NCBI GenBank assembly: GCA_964035575.1
Contig: OZ037888.1
Span: 248,001-312,000 of the forward strand
Reading direction: 5' to 3'
From: Rhynchopus sp. YZ270_cl-10
Lineage: Eukaryota > Euglenozoa > Diplonemea > Diplonemida > Diplonemidae
DNA length: 64,000 bases
Position 1 is the first letter of the stretch. Each line of letters opens with the position of its first letter. The translations under genes and the position numbers were made by a program. Below are positions 9,865 to 21,000 of the stretch, piece by piece. The notes under the pieces are model-generated. The model saw only the letters and a list, made by a program, of their open reading frames with translations, was not told the DNA's origin and did no database searches.

Positions 9865-9905
9865 TTTATAAGATGATCCTAAGCCTCGACTGCTTAGTCA
9901 CCTTG
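9865..9905 (-). repeat. Hairpin repeat family A (first of at least 14 copies)
   Basis: Consensus on the plus strand: TTTATAAGATGATC, then CTAAGCCTCTCGTGCTTAG, then TCACCTT. The middle part folds into a 6-bp stem (CTAAGC/GCTTAG) with a 7-base loop. All copies found read this way and are usually preceded by an AAAGAAAAG-like tract. Copies: 9865, 10841, 12045, 13318, 15628, 15970, 17977, 18190 (weak), 19064, 19596, 21037, 37181, 43436 and 57230 (approximate starts). Some extend into ACAATCGTTxxC then CAGCATCAG (12062-12110, 57262-57292). Confidence 0.8.
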
Positions 9906-9922
9906 TAAGAAAAGAAAAAGAG

Positions 9923-9975
9923 AAAGTTGAAAGTGCAAACGCCTCACCGTTCATTCGGCGGACGCATGGGGACAG
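9923..9975 (-). repeat. LINE 3'-tail copy
   Basis: AAAGTTGAAAGTGCAAACGC then CTCACCGTTCATTCGGCGGA. This belongs to a subfamily that carries CACCGTTCA instead of TCTGGGACG. Sister copies are at 14490, 19740 and 63860. Confidence 0.75.
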
Positions 9976-10295
9976 AAAAAAGGGTTGTTACAAAATTCTA
10001 AGGTTCCGCTTTGGGTACAAGAAGAAAGGTGTACCCCAACCTCATCCAACACGAGAGCACGTAATCGAGAGGGTTGGGCACCTCTGTTTAGCTGCACTGT
10101 GCACAAATATGTGCAAGCATTTTTTGTCCTTTTTTTGCCTTATTTTAATGTACCAATTTGTTAAGAATGGAAGAGAAAGAAAAAGAGAGAGAGATAACGT
10201 AGATACAAAGGGATACAAAAAGCCTTATCGGAACAACACTTTTTTTTTTCCCCATTCGATAAGATACTCTGAAACAGCAACGGAGGGGAGAAAAC

Positions 10296-10362
10296 TTTTT
10301 GATAAATTGTTGGAGTAGTGTAGTTGCCTCGGGTTGTGTTGCCACAGTTTGTGCAATCTCCA
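10296..10362 (-). repeat. Short retroposon family D, copy 3
   Basis: TTTGATAAATTGTTGGAGTA then GTGTAGTTGCCTCGGGTTGT. Confidence 0.7.
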
Positions 10363-11619
10363 CTGTCTTTTTTTTTTTGAATACTTTGACAATGTTGCAA
10401 CCCCCCGCGAACGGGCAATCCACGTGACCTGCCCTCCCCTGTTCATTTCGTGGAACCGCTGATACGTCGTTCCTCCCGCTTCCACTCGGTCAACGGGGGA
10501 AAAAAAAATTTTTTTTTGTCAGACATCTCAATGGCTATGATGAGCAATTCCGCGCTTGACGCGCCGTAGCTCTGCTTCCGCACATTATGTTTTGTCATCC
10601 AAAAAAAAAAAACTGTACTAATAAGAGGGGTGCGGAAAATAGGATTCGGTATTGTTGGTACTAAGCCTGTCAATGTTGTTCGCAAATCCTTAGGCATCTA
10701 ATAGAAAGGCGCCTATAGCAATGTAAATAGGCTAGGGAGGATCGAAGAGAAGAGAAAGAGTAAGCCTGCATGACACTGTGTCAGGAATGCTAAGAGATTC
10801 AAAAACGTAGGGTAAAAAATAAATACAAAAAGGAAAACGGATAAGATGATCCCAAGCCTCTCTGTGCTTAGTCAATAAAACAAAAGAAAATGGATCTTGA
10901 TGAACAAGACACCTCTGGCGTACCCACGGTATGCCATCCTGGATGAAAAAAAGCGCAACAATCAGATAGAGTATTCTGTGGATCTAGCAAATAGGCCTTC
11001 GTACTACCACTGTGTCAAAAAAAAAGGTTTGTTTCATGTACTAACTATTCTACTGAATAGAAGGTATAATAGGACTAAATGGAACCCAAAGTTTTAAAAA
11101 AAGGAAAAGAAAGAAAAAAAGAGAGAGAAACCTGGAATATCACTCTCGTGCACAACACACAGAAAAAGAGGAAAAAAACTGAGATTGTCCGAGAAAAACA
11201 AAAAATATAGGAATGGGCAACACCGGCCACATGCACACATTTTGCTTTTTTTTATAATAAAAAAGGGTTAGAATAAAGATTGCTTGCCCTACGTACAAAG
11301 TGAGGGGGGAAAACTTACCGCCAGGGAGAAGGTGTAGAGAATGGTGGTGTGATTTTTTTTTTTTTCTTCTTTTTTTCTTTTTTGGACACGATTGATGTCC
11401 AAAGAAGCACAATGTTAAGTGATGTCAAATCCCGTTATTTTTCTTTAGCAAAACAAAAACAACAACAAAAAAACTGAAGTGGAATATAAAAAAAAAACTT
11501 AGTAAGATAACGACCTAGGGACTCATGTAGGTGGTTACCTTAATTACAAAAAAAAACACCCACAACCAAACCCCTTGGGGGAGGGGATTGCAAGGAAGAG
11601 AGAAAAAAATTTTGAAAGA
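10363..11619. other. Intergenic DNA with one family A copy
   Basis: Holds the family A copy at 10841-10875 and purine-rich tracts. No gene was recognised. Confidence 0.45.
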
Positions 11620-11720
11620 TCTCGTGCACAGACATCTACACATACAGGGGGTACGGCACCTCTGACTGACCCACGGACAATGACAGCCATCCGGATGAAA
11701 GCATAAATACCCTAAAAAGG
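11620..11720 (-). repeat. Short retroposon family C, copy 2
   Basis: CTGACTGACCCACGGACAAT then GACAGCCATCCGGATGAAAG. A diverged copy of the repeat at 925 and 22068. Confidence 0.6.
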
Positions 11721-12452
11721 GAGGGTGGGAAACATGTGAAGGGTTTCCCTTTGGGATGGAGGAGTTTTTGTGACTCTTTCTTCTTTTGAAGGTTACATTT
11801 TGTTTTGTAAACACGTAGAACGTATTCAGGGGGCGGAATGAATTGACAACCTTTATTTTAGATTATTATTTTTTTTTTTCTCTCCTTTTTTTGATAATTC
11901 GACAACGGAATGCCAGTCAGCTGCCTGACAGCACCTTTTTTTTTTGTTTTTTGTTTTATTTTATTTTTTTTGAAAAGAAACGGGGAGAGGGGGTGTTATT
12001 TGGTGTCACTCATATTTTCTCTTTGGAGAAGAGCTCTCTCTCTCTCTCTCTCTGTGCTTAATCACCTTGCTTACAGTCGTTTATCGCACAGCATCAGCTG
12101 CACGGCTTTGCACAATTAGTAAAAGCTATGTAAAAACCTTCGTGTATGTGCACCGCCAAACATATTGCTGGAGAGAAACCCTTCCAAAGACATCAAACAG
12201 AATGGTGAACAACTGTCTTTAACGTTGAAACGTACAGTATGCCCACATTGGGATCGTGCCTGAAACAGGTCTAAAATGCGTGGGGGATAAAATATCAAAA
12301 ATAGCTGAAACACAAAAAAGAGTCAGTACAGCAGGAATCATAAAGATACGTAGGTTCGAAATATGTACACTGAAAGTGTCGGGTTTATTTTGAGTAATAA
12401 ACAAAAAAGTGTGAACCACGGTATAAATAAAAGAAAAAAAAACTGTGAAAAT

Positions 12453-13028
12453 TTGGTGTGACCACCCAAACCGATTCTCCGAGGTTCTTCCGTGGTTCTT
12501 CCGTAGGTACTCCGGTAAGGGGGGTATACTTTTTTTTTTGTTGTTTTCGGTTTTCGCCACCCGGGGGGCTTCGAGACCTGGCAACCGCACACGTACCTTC
12601 AGGTTGTGTAAAAGTGATTTTGCTGACCAAAACATAAAAGTAACGACCAAAAAAAAAAACGAAAAATGAATTTTCTAAAGCAAACTGACGGTGTTGGCCG
12701 TGCAGTCGGACACAGGCCCCTCGACAGTATACACAGTATACACAGTATACACAGTATACACAGTATACACAGTATACACAGTATACACAGTATACGGGCG
12801 GTTCATTTTTTTTCAAGGGATTTTTTCCGTTATTTTCGCGCGAAAATGCCATTTTTGGCACGTTTCAACCAATACAAACCCGTGGTGACCTCTCTCAGTC
12901 AAATTTGTGGTCATTTTCCCCTTGTGACAGAAACCGAGAACAACAAAAAAAAAGTATACCCCCTAGCAGTTCTCCGAGGTTCCTCCGTGGTTCTCCCGTG
13001 GGTTCCCCGTACCCCTTGAATCACACCA
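12453..13028. mobile_element. Candidate inverted-repeat element carrying a minisatellite
   Basis: The ends TTGGTGTGA and TCACACCA are inverted and are each flanked by GAAAAT (12447-12452 and 13029-13034), a possible 6-bp target duplication. Inside, GTATACTTTTTTTTTTGTTG (about 12526) is inverted at about 12925-12957, and TTCTCCGAGGTTC occurs near both ends. No coding sequence was recognised. Confidence 0.45.
12725..12796. repeat. 9-bp minisatellite (CAGTATACA)n
   Basis: Eight consecutive copies; the unit contains the palindrome GTATAC. Confidence 0.9.
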
Positions 13029-14488
13029 GAAAATATATATAAAAAAAGGCAAAAAGCTGTCCTATTTGGGTGTAAATCTCCCAGTATACGCAACTCGATC
13101 CACACCCCGTCCACTCCTCTTCCCGTGGGTAAAAAGAACGAAAACCTTAAAAAAGGTTTTAGGGAGACACGAGAGAGGAGGGTGGGTATGTGAGTCTGTA
13201 TCATGCATCTCACATCAGAACAGAAAAAGGGGAAGGGGAACGGGAAAAAAAAGTTTAGACACTTTTTTTTGTTTGTTTTATTTATTTATTCAAGGGAGAA
13301 ATATCCCAAGCTACATCAGGGTGAAAGCCTCTCTGCTTGGTCACCTTATTATTAAGGAAAAATGAATAAAGAGAGCGCCTGTCAAAAGAAGTAGCGCGCC
13401 ACCTTCGAGAACACTTTTGACTAAAGAATTCAGCACCCTTCATGTGGGTCCCTAACATGTTTCAAAAGGATGAAGGAAGAAGAAAACGATCGCACTTTTT
13501 TGTTTTTTTTTTGTTTTTTTTTTGTTTCTTACCTCACACACAATGGGATTGTTGAAGCCCTGTTTGGGCACAACCTTGTTGTTAACGGAAGTCAATCACC
13601 CAGGGGTGTTCAGGTAAAAAAAAAAATTTTTTTTTTTTAGACAAAAAACAACAACAATAACAACAACAACAACAAAACAAAGAAAATATGAACGACAATT
13701 AATAAAATAGAGTGGATAAAAATACATTGCGCAGGTGACAAATATTTGCACCAAGAAAAAAAAAATTATAAAAGGGTTTTGGTAAAAGACCGAAGACTCG
13801 ACCTAACTCACCTAAAGGAAAAAAAGAAAATCACATCTGTAGAGAAATAAAAAGATGAACCTATAATGAACAATACAACAATAAGACTTGCTTGGTTTGG
13901 GGTTTTTTTTTTAATTAAAAAAAAGTCAAGAAAGGGGTTATGGGTGTTGTTAAGTTCCGGAGGAGAGACAGACGCTTTTTTTGTTTTTTTTTTTTTTTCC
14001 ATTTTTCATATTTTGTTAGGTGGAATAGACTGTCACAAAAAACTGGGGTATATTTACAGTCCAGGACTCTCCCTTTAACGAAAAATTGTTAAAAGAGTGT
14101 CACGGAAGAGAAGGGATGGGAGTTCGTATTTATTTATTTTGTTGAGATAATCGCGAAGAGAGAGAAAGAGAGAGGTATTTTGTGGAGAATTTCTTTTTTT
14201 TTTCATTATTTTTTTTAAAACAACGGCGCCACGGGAGAAGCTCTCTGAGGGGCAAAAACGCCGTGTTCTGGTTTTGAAAACCAGCCCCTTCAGAGCTTCT
14301 CCCATGAAATACGCAATATTCCGAAGAAATTACTCACACCTGCTTCCAAACACACGTACCCCCCAAGGGTGTGTGGGTCTGTGTGACAAACAGAAGAAAA
14401 AAAACTTGACAGATGCAAATGGTCTTGTGCACATCTTAAAGGGAGTTTGAAGAAGGGAGAAAAAAAAACAATAATAACAAAACAAAGA
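13029..14488. other. Intergenic DNA, no gene recognised
   Basis: Contains one family A copy (13318-13350), AAC-rich microsatellite sequence near 13643-13676, and an imperfect inverted repeat at 14233-14303 (GGGAGAAGCTCTCTGAGGGG and its partner CCCCTTCAGAGCTTCTCCC). Confidence 0.5.
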
Positions 14489-14580
14489 GAAGTTGAAAGT
14501 GCAAACGCCTCACCGTTCAGCGGCGGACGCGTGGTGGGGGGAGTCTCGGGGAGGGACGCAGGGCACTGGCCACTACACCA
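14489..14580 (-). repeat. LINE 3'-tail copy
   Basis: AGTTGAAAGTGCAAACGCCT then CACCGTTCAGCGGCGGACGC; homology extends to GCAGGGCACTGGCC. Confidence 0.7.
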
Positions 14581-14678
14581 AAAATAATATTTAAAAAAAA
14601 AAAATGCCTTTTTCTTTTCTCATTAAAAAAAATTCGTGAAGATCGGGTGACGGCCCCACATGGTATGTTTTTCAAAAC

Positions 14679-15533
14679 CAGAGTTTCCGCCAAGGTGTAC
14701 CGGGGTGTACTTTGGTACACCCCAATATTTTTCCCGAAAAAATTTGGATTTTTACAGGGATTCGGGGTGTACCAAAGTACACCCCGAGAAAAATGGGGTT
14801 TTAGAGGTTGTAGATGACCCCCCGTGGTCATGCGACCCCACCGTGCAGAGCGTTTGGCTCGCTGTGTCAAAAGAAGTGGAAGAAAAGGGGGGTAAAATCT
14901 AGGGAAAAAAGAAAAAAAGTAGCGTACCGTGCCTGCGGCGCTGTGTTGCTGGCTATTTGATGTTGCTATATTATCATTGACACTTCTGTGTATTGCCCCT
15001 TTTTAAAGGAGACTTCGGTGCAAGCGACGAATGCATTCACTTTCTATTACATGTTCCAACGGCAGCACTGTAATCACTGTGTAGCGCAATGCAATGAAAA
15101 AAGCAAATACCATCACCCTCTCACAAGACTCCTTACCTTGTTAAGCTTCCACCCCCGACCTCCAAACGAACCACCTCTACCAGACAACACAGCTGTGAAG
15201 CTTAACATGGTTGCTATCAAAGCTGGTGCTAAAACCCAAAAAGTTGTGCCAAAGCTGCGGCAGAGCCGACTTGTCTTGGTCAAGAAGGAGACCCCTCCCA
15301 CGGTTGACGAGGCGATACGGCCAGTGGAACGTGACACCTCAACCGGTAGTGAGTGTATCTCGCGCCTCCCCTTCTGCCCTTTCAACCCTTCCCAAAAAAA
15401 ATTTTGTAGCACTCCCCCGCACGCTTCGCCTCTCTACCTGTGTCCGCTTTTTCGGGGAGAAAAAAATTTTTTTGGGGGTCGTTTTCATGGTACACCCCAA
15501 TTTCTGAAACCCCAAATCCTGGCGGAAACCCTG
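14679..15533. mobile_element. Non-autonomous hAT-like element
   Basis: The terminal repeats CAGAGTTTCCGCCA (left) and the inverse of CAGGGTTTCCGCCA (right) match the CAGRG-start pattern of hAT transposons. Two palindromic motifs built on GGGGTGTAC/GTACACCCC lie just inside the left end and another GGTACACCCC near the right end, as expected for subterminal transposase-binding sites. No clear 8-bp target duplication remains. No transposase was seen, but a coding-like stretch lies inside (15208-15351). Confidence 0.6.
15208..15351 (+). CDS. Coding-like exon of unknown function inside hAT-like element
   Basis: The ATG at 15208 opens a 47-residue frame beginning MVAIKAGAKTQKVVPKLRQS and rich in Lys, Arg, Val and Thr. 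It ends near a strong donor-like GTGAGT (15350-15355). Its even amino acid use contrasts with the surrounding low-complexity DNA. It might be a captured host exon or a chance frame. No second exon was identified. Confidence 0.25.
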
Positions 15534-16895
15534 AAAACACAAAAAAAAAGGGGGGGGAAATAATGAAATAAAAGAATACAAGAATCGCCTCAAGAACAAT
15601 GGAGAAAAAAAGAAGACGTTTTAGTTAGATGGCCCCAAGCTTCTCTTGCTCAGTCACCTTATGTCATTATTTGACTTGAAATATAAATCTCTCCCGTGAC
15701 AGTATACCTTGGTAAAGCGAGGAATCCGCCACCCCCCCAAAAAAAAGGGGGACAATGGGGCGATCTTAGACGGCGGTTGTAGACACATTCAGGGAGTGTT
15801 TAGAAAATATGTAAACAAATTGGATGAATTCCAGTCGCAAGGACTTTTTTGTACAGAACGTGAGAATACACTCGGAAGAGGAAAATAAAGCGATACGGGG
15901 TTGAATGAGGTAGGTTTTGAAAGAAAAAGAAAAAAAAACAAATTCATATACTTTGAAAAAAAAAGAAAAGTTTATAAGATGATCCTAAGCCTCTCGTGCT
16001 TAGTCACCTTAAAAAAAAAGACCGGAGGTTGTTCGATGCGTATCACAGAGAAAGTGTTACTCTTGATGTAAGATGTTTTGACCCACAGCCAACGCTATGA
16101 CATTACGCCATCACGAAAAACCGTGGCACCTTACAACCTGAGCTCCCGCCGTTAACCCGCGCTTGACCTGATCTCTCAGCGTTGACATTCAGAGCACCAG
16201 GCAGCATGTCACATCTCTTGTGGCGCGCATCAAAAACCCTCTCACATGGACCTTTTGTTTTTGTGTACTTTTTTGGGTAGTTAGCTTAACTTAGAAGGGA
16301 AAAAAAAATTAGCAAAAAAAGGGGGACAATTTGATACCTTACAGTGTCAGACGATCTTCACCTCCCCATTTCCCCTGCAAAGCTCTGGTTGGTTCTCTCT
16401 TGGGGGTATATCGAGCACGTTTTTTTTTAGGGGGAAAAAAAAACTTTTTTTGAAAGATTCACGGATCTTTCTAGCATGATGTATCTATACACTAAAAGGG
16501 GTGACAGCGATGGGAGGTCGGTGGTGGTTACATACCGACACACCTCCCTTCCCTTTGTGCTTGTTTACCCGACAAAAAAATGATTTTATTGCGTCAGGTT
16601 TGATCCTAATTCTTTCTATTTTGAATAAATTTGTTTTGTAACATTGTGAGTTACTCATCTTTGGCAAAAAAAAAGGCCAAAAATAATAGCTTATTTTGGC
16701 AGTTACCCAGGATTGTCCAAAAAATTGGCAGTTCAGGGCAGTCACGCCATTGTAGGGTACAGTAGGGGGGCAGGGGAATACAAAAAGAATTGGTTGCAAT
16801 ATTAGGGTATGGGCAATGACACCACACAATATTTTTTTTTTAGACCATCACATGGTCACGTTATCTTATACCTGATAAATGATGGGTTTTTCTTT
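15534..16895. other. Intergenic DNA with two family A copies
   Basis: Family A copies at 15628-15660 and 15970-16010. The remainder is homopolymer-rich and no gene was recognised. Confidence 0.5.
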
Positions 16896-16903
16896 TATTT
16901 TCT

Positions 16904-17529
16904 CAGTGTTTCCCAGCATCTCACCTAACTCTGAAAATAGGTGAGATTTTGCGGTTTTGCGGGTTTTTGTATAGGTGTGGCGAGCCCGGGCGCGCTTCGC
17001 GCGCCCGGGTCCCCACCTTAGCTCAAGTTGGGGGCCTCCGGCGGAATGTGAGAATTTCTCGGAGTTCGGCACTTCATTGATATTTGCACCAGGCACACGT
17101 GGTATACGAATTATCAGTAAACTCAGTACATTTACAAAATAAACGGCAGTCATGGCAGGCATGGCACCCAAGCGAAGCCACGGTACGCAACATTTCTAAA
17201 AATTGTTGACATAAATGTCACTGTCGTTGGAAGATTGGGGGGTCAGCTTGTTTTTGTGCCCAAAATTTTTTCAGCACTGCTGACCAGGGACATTGGGAAC
17301 ATAGGGATTTTTGCGGAGCAAAAAAAAAATCAAACAAATGGCGCCGCAGGCGAAAAAAAATTAGGGTACAGTGTAAAAATCTATCTTTTTAAAGCACAAA
17401 GTCACACACCTAACCCTTTTTTGCGGAGCAAAAAAGGGAAAATGGCGCCGCAGGCAAAAAAAAATTGAGGTACAGCCTGAATGGTGCGGTCAGCAACCCA
17501 GTTCCCCATGGTACTCCCGTGGTTCAACC

Positions 17530-17561
<32 letters not shown>

Positions 17562-17648
17562 CCTGCAGGTGAGATTTCTCACCTCACTTTTTTTTTTTTT
17601 TTTTTTTGTGAGATTTCTCACCCCAAAATCTCACCGTGGGAAACACTG
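16904..17648. mobile_element. Non-autonomous hAT transposon with intact target duplication
   Basis: The left end is CAGTGTTTCCCA and the right end TGGGAAACACTG (one mismatch or offset inside), inverted as in hAT elements. The 8 bases on each side are identical: TATTTTCT at 16896-16903 and at 17649-17656, the length hAT transposases leave. Subterminal GGTGAGATTT/TCTCACC motifs repeat near both ends. The interior has a GC hairpin (16985-17010) and a pair of direct repeats containing TTTTGCGGAGCAAAAAA and GCGCCGCAGGC (17310 and 17419). No transposase is encoded, so movement would need one supplied elsewhere. Confidence 0.9.
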
Positions 17649-18055
17649 TATTTTCTTTTATAGTGCGGGTGTGGGGTGTGCAACCACGTCATTTCTTCTG
17701 TAACGCTCAACAAAAAAAAAAATCATTACAGAAGTCTTTTGGACTGTACACTATAGGTTACACCCCCCGTGGGGGTGTGTGAAAAAATTTGCAACGCAAC
17801 AGAGCGGGGGAAAAAAAAAATTGTTTTTTTTTTTCGTGATTTTCGTTATAGGAATAGACACTCCCTGATGACATGCAGGTCATCAACAAAAAAGAAAAAA
17901 AAAAGAAAAACAAAACTCAGCTCAAAAAAAAAAGAGATTTTTTTGGACAACACTCAGAATGAAGATAAGTTTTCTCAGATGGGTCTAAGCTCTTCGTACT
18001 TAGCCACCTTTAATAAAACTTCGAAGATGAATATGCAAAACCCGTAAACCTTTAT

Positions 18056-18125
18056 TGGTGCTCCGGGAGGGGTCGATATTGACAGGTCGCTGACAGGTCG
18101 TTGACCGACTGCCGAAAGCACCACT
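18056..18125. repeat. Structured repeat family F, copy 2
   Basis: GGTGCTCCGGGAGGGGTCGA ... CCGACTGCCGAAAGCACC. The ends pair (GGTGCT/AGCACC and CGG/CCG); two inner hairpins, GTC-GAC and GGTC-GACC, would make a three-way junction. An internal GACAGGTCG is duplicated relative to copy 1. Confidence 0.6.
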
Positions 18126-19190
18126 TATGCATCTTTTTCTTTCAAAATACGGGGGGTAATTGGTGAGGTGCATTTAACATTCATTATATGAGTGACCTCT
18201 CGTGCGTAACTTAGTCAGATCATCAAAAGAAAAGAAAATAAAAGGGTGTGGAAGGGTGCTTACAGATGGCACGCCATTGTCCTACCGGCAATGTGATTAA
18301 AAAAGAAAATATAATTTAGTTTATACTTTTCAAGAGAAAGTACAAAAAAAAGGGACGCTCAATACAGATACATCCACTAAAGCATACAAAGGAAAACACT
18401 CAGAATGAAGTACCCCGTCAGGGATGAAGGGGGGTTTGAAGCTGGCGGTACGGCACACGACAAAAAAATGAGAAGGGAAATGGGTGAGAACAAAAAAAAA
18501 AGAAGAAGAAGTAATGGACTAGAGCCTTCTGGCCACGTGATTTCAACACATACGAAGAGAACAGTTACTTTTTTAATATATCGCAGAGTTCCTTTAGAGG
18601 GATATCCCCACCCACTACTCCCCTAGTTTTTACGCACAAGAGAGGGGAAAAAAAAAAGAGAAGTTGAAAGGTGTATATGCACTGTACCTACACATATTTC
18701 CAAAAAAAAAAGAGAAAAAAAAAAGAAAATATGGTAAAGGGAGAAGTCCAAATAACTTTTAGTATTCGGCAACATTGAAAAAAGCGCCAAGAAAAAATGG
18801 CGGGAAAAAACCTCAGAGGGTAAAATTCGTCTGTAATACTGGGGAGGGGGAATAAGGGGGAAATTTTTTTGCTTCTGCTGTCACATTTTCAGCTATTCGA
18901 ATAGGGTTGGGAAAGGGAAGGGGTGTTTTAAAAAAAAATATGAAAACTAATGCAACAGTGAACACGAAGAATAGAGGGGAGAAGGGGAGGGGGAATTGAA
19001 AGATAAACAGGCTCGGAGTGACAGCTTTCAAAAGGGTGATGACGAATAAAAGAAAAAAAAAATTGTAAGATGGACATAAGCCTCACTGTGCTTAAAGTCA
19101 CCTTGATCACAATCAGTTATCGTACGGCAGAATATATGAAAACAGAAAGGGGTGCGGGTAGTGGTGATTTCTTTTTATGGGACGTTTAAA
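18126..19190. other. Intergenic DNA, no gene recognised
   Basis: Contains a weak family A copy near 18190, a fragment of a LINE tail (18661-18690) and a family A copy at 19064-19104. Confidence 0.45.
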
Positions 19191-19195
19191 AATTA

Positions 19196-19411
19196 CTGGG
19201 GGGGGTCGAATAGTAGACCCCCCCCTAAATTTTAGACTCCAATTTTTTTGACCCTATTTTAGGTGCTCGAAAGTGGATTCTGACCCCCATGTCCAGATCA
19301 CAAAAATGCCCGATGAGTCCAATAAAGCAACAGATTTCATGTTTTGAGTAGTTGTGGTAAAATGTGGAAAAAAAATTATACAGGGGGGGTCTACTATTCG
19401 GCCCCCCCCAG
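19196..19411. mobile_element. Miniature mariner-like element
   Basis: Inverted ends of about 29 bp begin CTGGGGGGGG(T/C)CGAATAG and continue TAGAC then a C run. Both ends abut TA (19194-19195 and 19412-19413), the target used by Tc1/mariner transposons. At 216 bp it is non-autonomous. Each end is itself palindromic. Confidence 0.7.
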
Positions 19412-19634
19412 TAAGAAAAAAAACTATAAAAAAATGACCAACAACAAAATGAACGATCATTTTTTTTTTTCTCTTCTTTTTTTTTCAATCCTTGGGAGTA
19501 TTTGGTTTTCCTTTTAATATCTTTCACTTGATCGGTGTTATTTCCTTATATAGGGTTACAACCGCGCTAATAACTATGCCTTTTTTTGAAAGAAAAGTTT
19601 ATAAGATGACCCTAAGCCTCTCGGGCTTAGTCAC

Positions 19635-19690
19635 TTTTGAAAACATGGTTGTATTAGTAAAGACACCCAAGGATGAACTCCACTATACTC
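19635..19690 (-). repeat. Short retroposon family B, copy 5
   Basis: GAAAACATGGTTGTATTAGT then AAAGACACCCAAGGATGAAC and TCCACTATA. It lies immediately next to a family A copy (19596-19635), so two families share one insertion region. Confidence 0.65.
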
Positions 19691-19739
19691 CAAAAAACTA
19701 TGCTTTTTTTCCCCCTCCCCTTCTACCTTCCCTTCAAAA

Positions 19740-19796
19740 GAAAGTTGAAAGTGCAAACGCCTCACCGTTCATCGGCGGACGCAGGGGGCACTGAAC
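19740..19796 (-). repeat. LINE 3'-tail copy
   Basis: AAGTTGAAAGTGCAAACGCC then TCACCGTTCATCGGCGGACG and CAGGGGGCACTG. Confidence 0.75.
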
Positions 19797-20039
19797 AAAA
19801 AAAAAAAATTGTTTTTTTTTTTTTTTAAAGATACTAAAGCAATTTGAGGACTTTCACAAAAGTTAGAAGGTAGGGAGTCGGGCTGATTAAAAAAAAAACA
19901 ACCCTTTTTCAATACACTAAACAGCTTTTCATATACTTTCCGTTCAAAAGAAGAGAAAGCACACAAGGACGTTCAACAACGACCACAGCCCTGCGAACAC
20001 CCCTGCAATACACTAAACATGTCATCCAAAATCTCGCTA

Positions 20040-21000
20040 GCCGTATACTTTTTCATATTTTTCACTCAGAAATGTGAGATGCATATTTTTTATCGTCCGA
20101 CACCGGAATTGAACGTTTCGAAACCGCGCTTTCAAAAGAAATAAAAATCTCAAAAAAATAAAAAAAATCTTTTTTCTGAAATGGCCGTGTCGGTTTTTTC
20201 TCGTTTTCTTATCGGTGACTCAAGAAATAAAGTGTCAACAAACACCCAAAAAATTTAGCCTATATGCATTTCCGGACTCCGCCCAATAAAATAAAAAAAA
20301 AATCGAAAACTTTAGTGGAGTTGAAGTTACATAAAAACCAGACCATGGCTATTAGGTACTAATACAGGCAAATTCCTTAGCAAAACGGGCCAACTTCCCG
20401 CACAAATACTAGTGACAGCGAAAAATTTTCTGCGAGACGAAACCGGCGTTATTTGAATGATATTGTGAACCCTCATTCCCAAGAAAAAAAATCGAAAACT
20501 TTCTTGAAGTTACTTCATGGTGAAACATCTTGGTCATTAGAAGGAAAACCCCGGTTTACAAGGGAAATCCTTAAGGAAATGGGTGTGGTAAGGGAAAACC
20601 TTAAGGAACCTACTGAAAACCACCCCCCTCACGATTTTTCTTCAGAAAACCACAGGTGCATAAAAAAAATTGTCCGACCCCGGAATTGAACGATTTTACA
20701 CCCGATCTTTCAAAATAAATAAAAATTGAAAAAAAAAATTGGGCTAATTATTCCGAGGATGATTGCGGGCACGCCCGCAAGCGTTTGCGACACCGAGGGT
20801 GCAATTTTTCCCTCCGAAAACGCGCTTATATGAATTTCCGGGGCAATCTGAAAAAACTCCGGGGTCGGACAATTTTTTTAACGAAAAATGGATCACTTAA
20901 AAACCAGACCAAAATCGGGCTTTTCTATACGGCTGGGCAGATTTTGGATGATGTATTTCAACATATGCATTCAAAATTGATAGCATAGGGAAAAAACACT
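20040..21000. repeat. Diverged tandem duplication, unit about 567 bp
   Basis: Three landmarks repeat at the same spacing: GTCCGAC(A/C)CCGGAATTGAACG (20094 and 20672), TATATG(C/A)ATTTCCGG (about 20263 and 20828) and AAAAACCAGACCA (20332 and 20897). A third GGGGTCGGACAATTTTTTTA near 20860 is inverted. No coding sequence was recognised. Confidence 0.6.

Noticed and set aside
20093-20735. Sequences resembling the 3' half of a tRNA (GTTCAATTCCGG...GTCGGAC) near a T run
   Set aside because: No 5' half or matching acceptor strand was found; treated as part of the tandem repeat.
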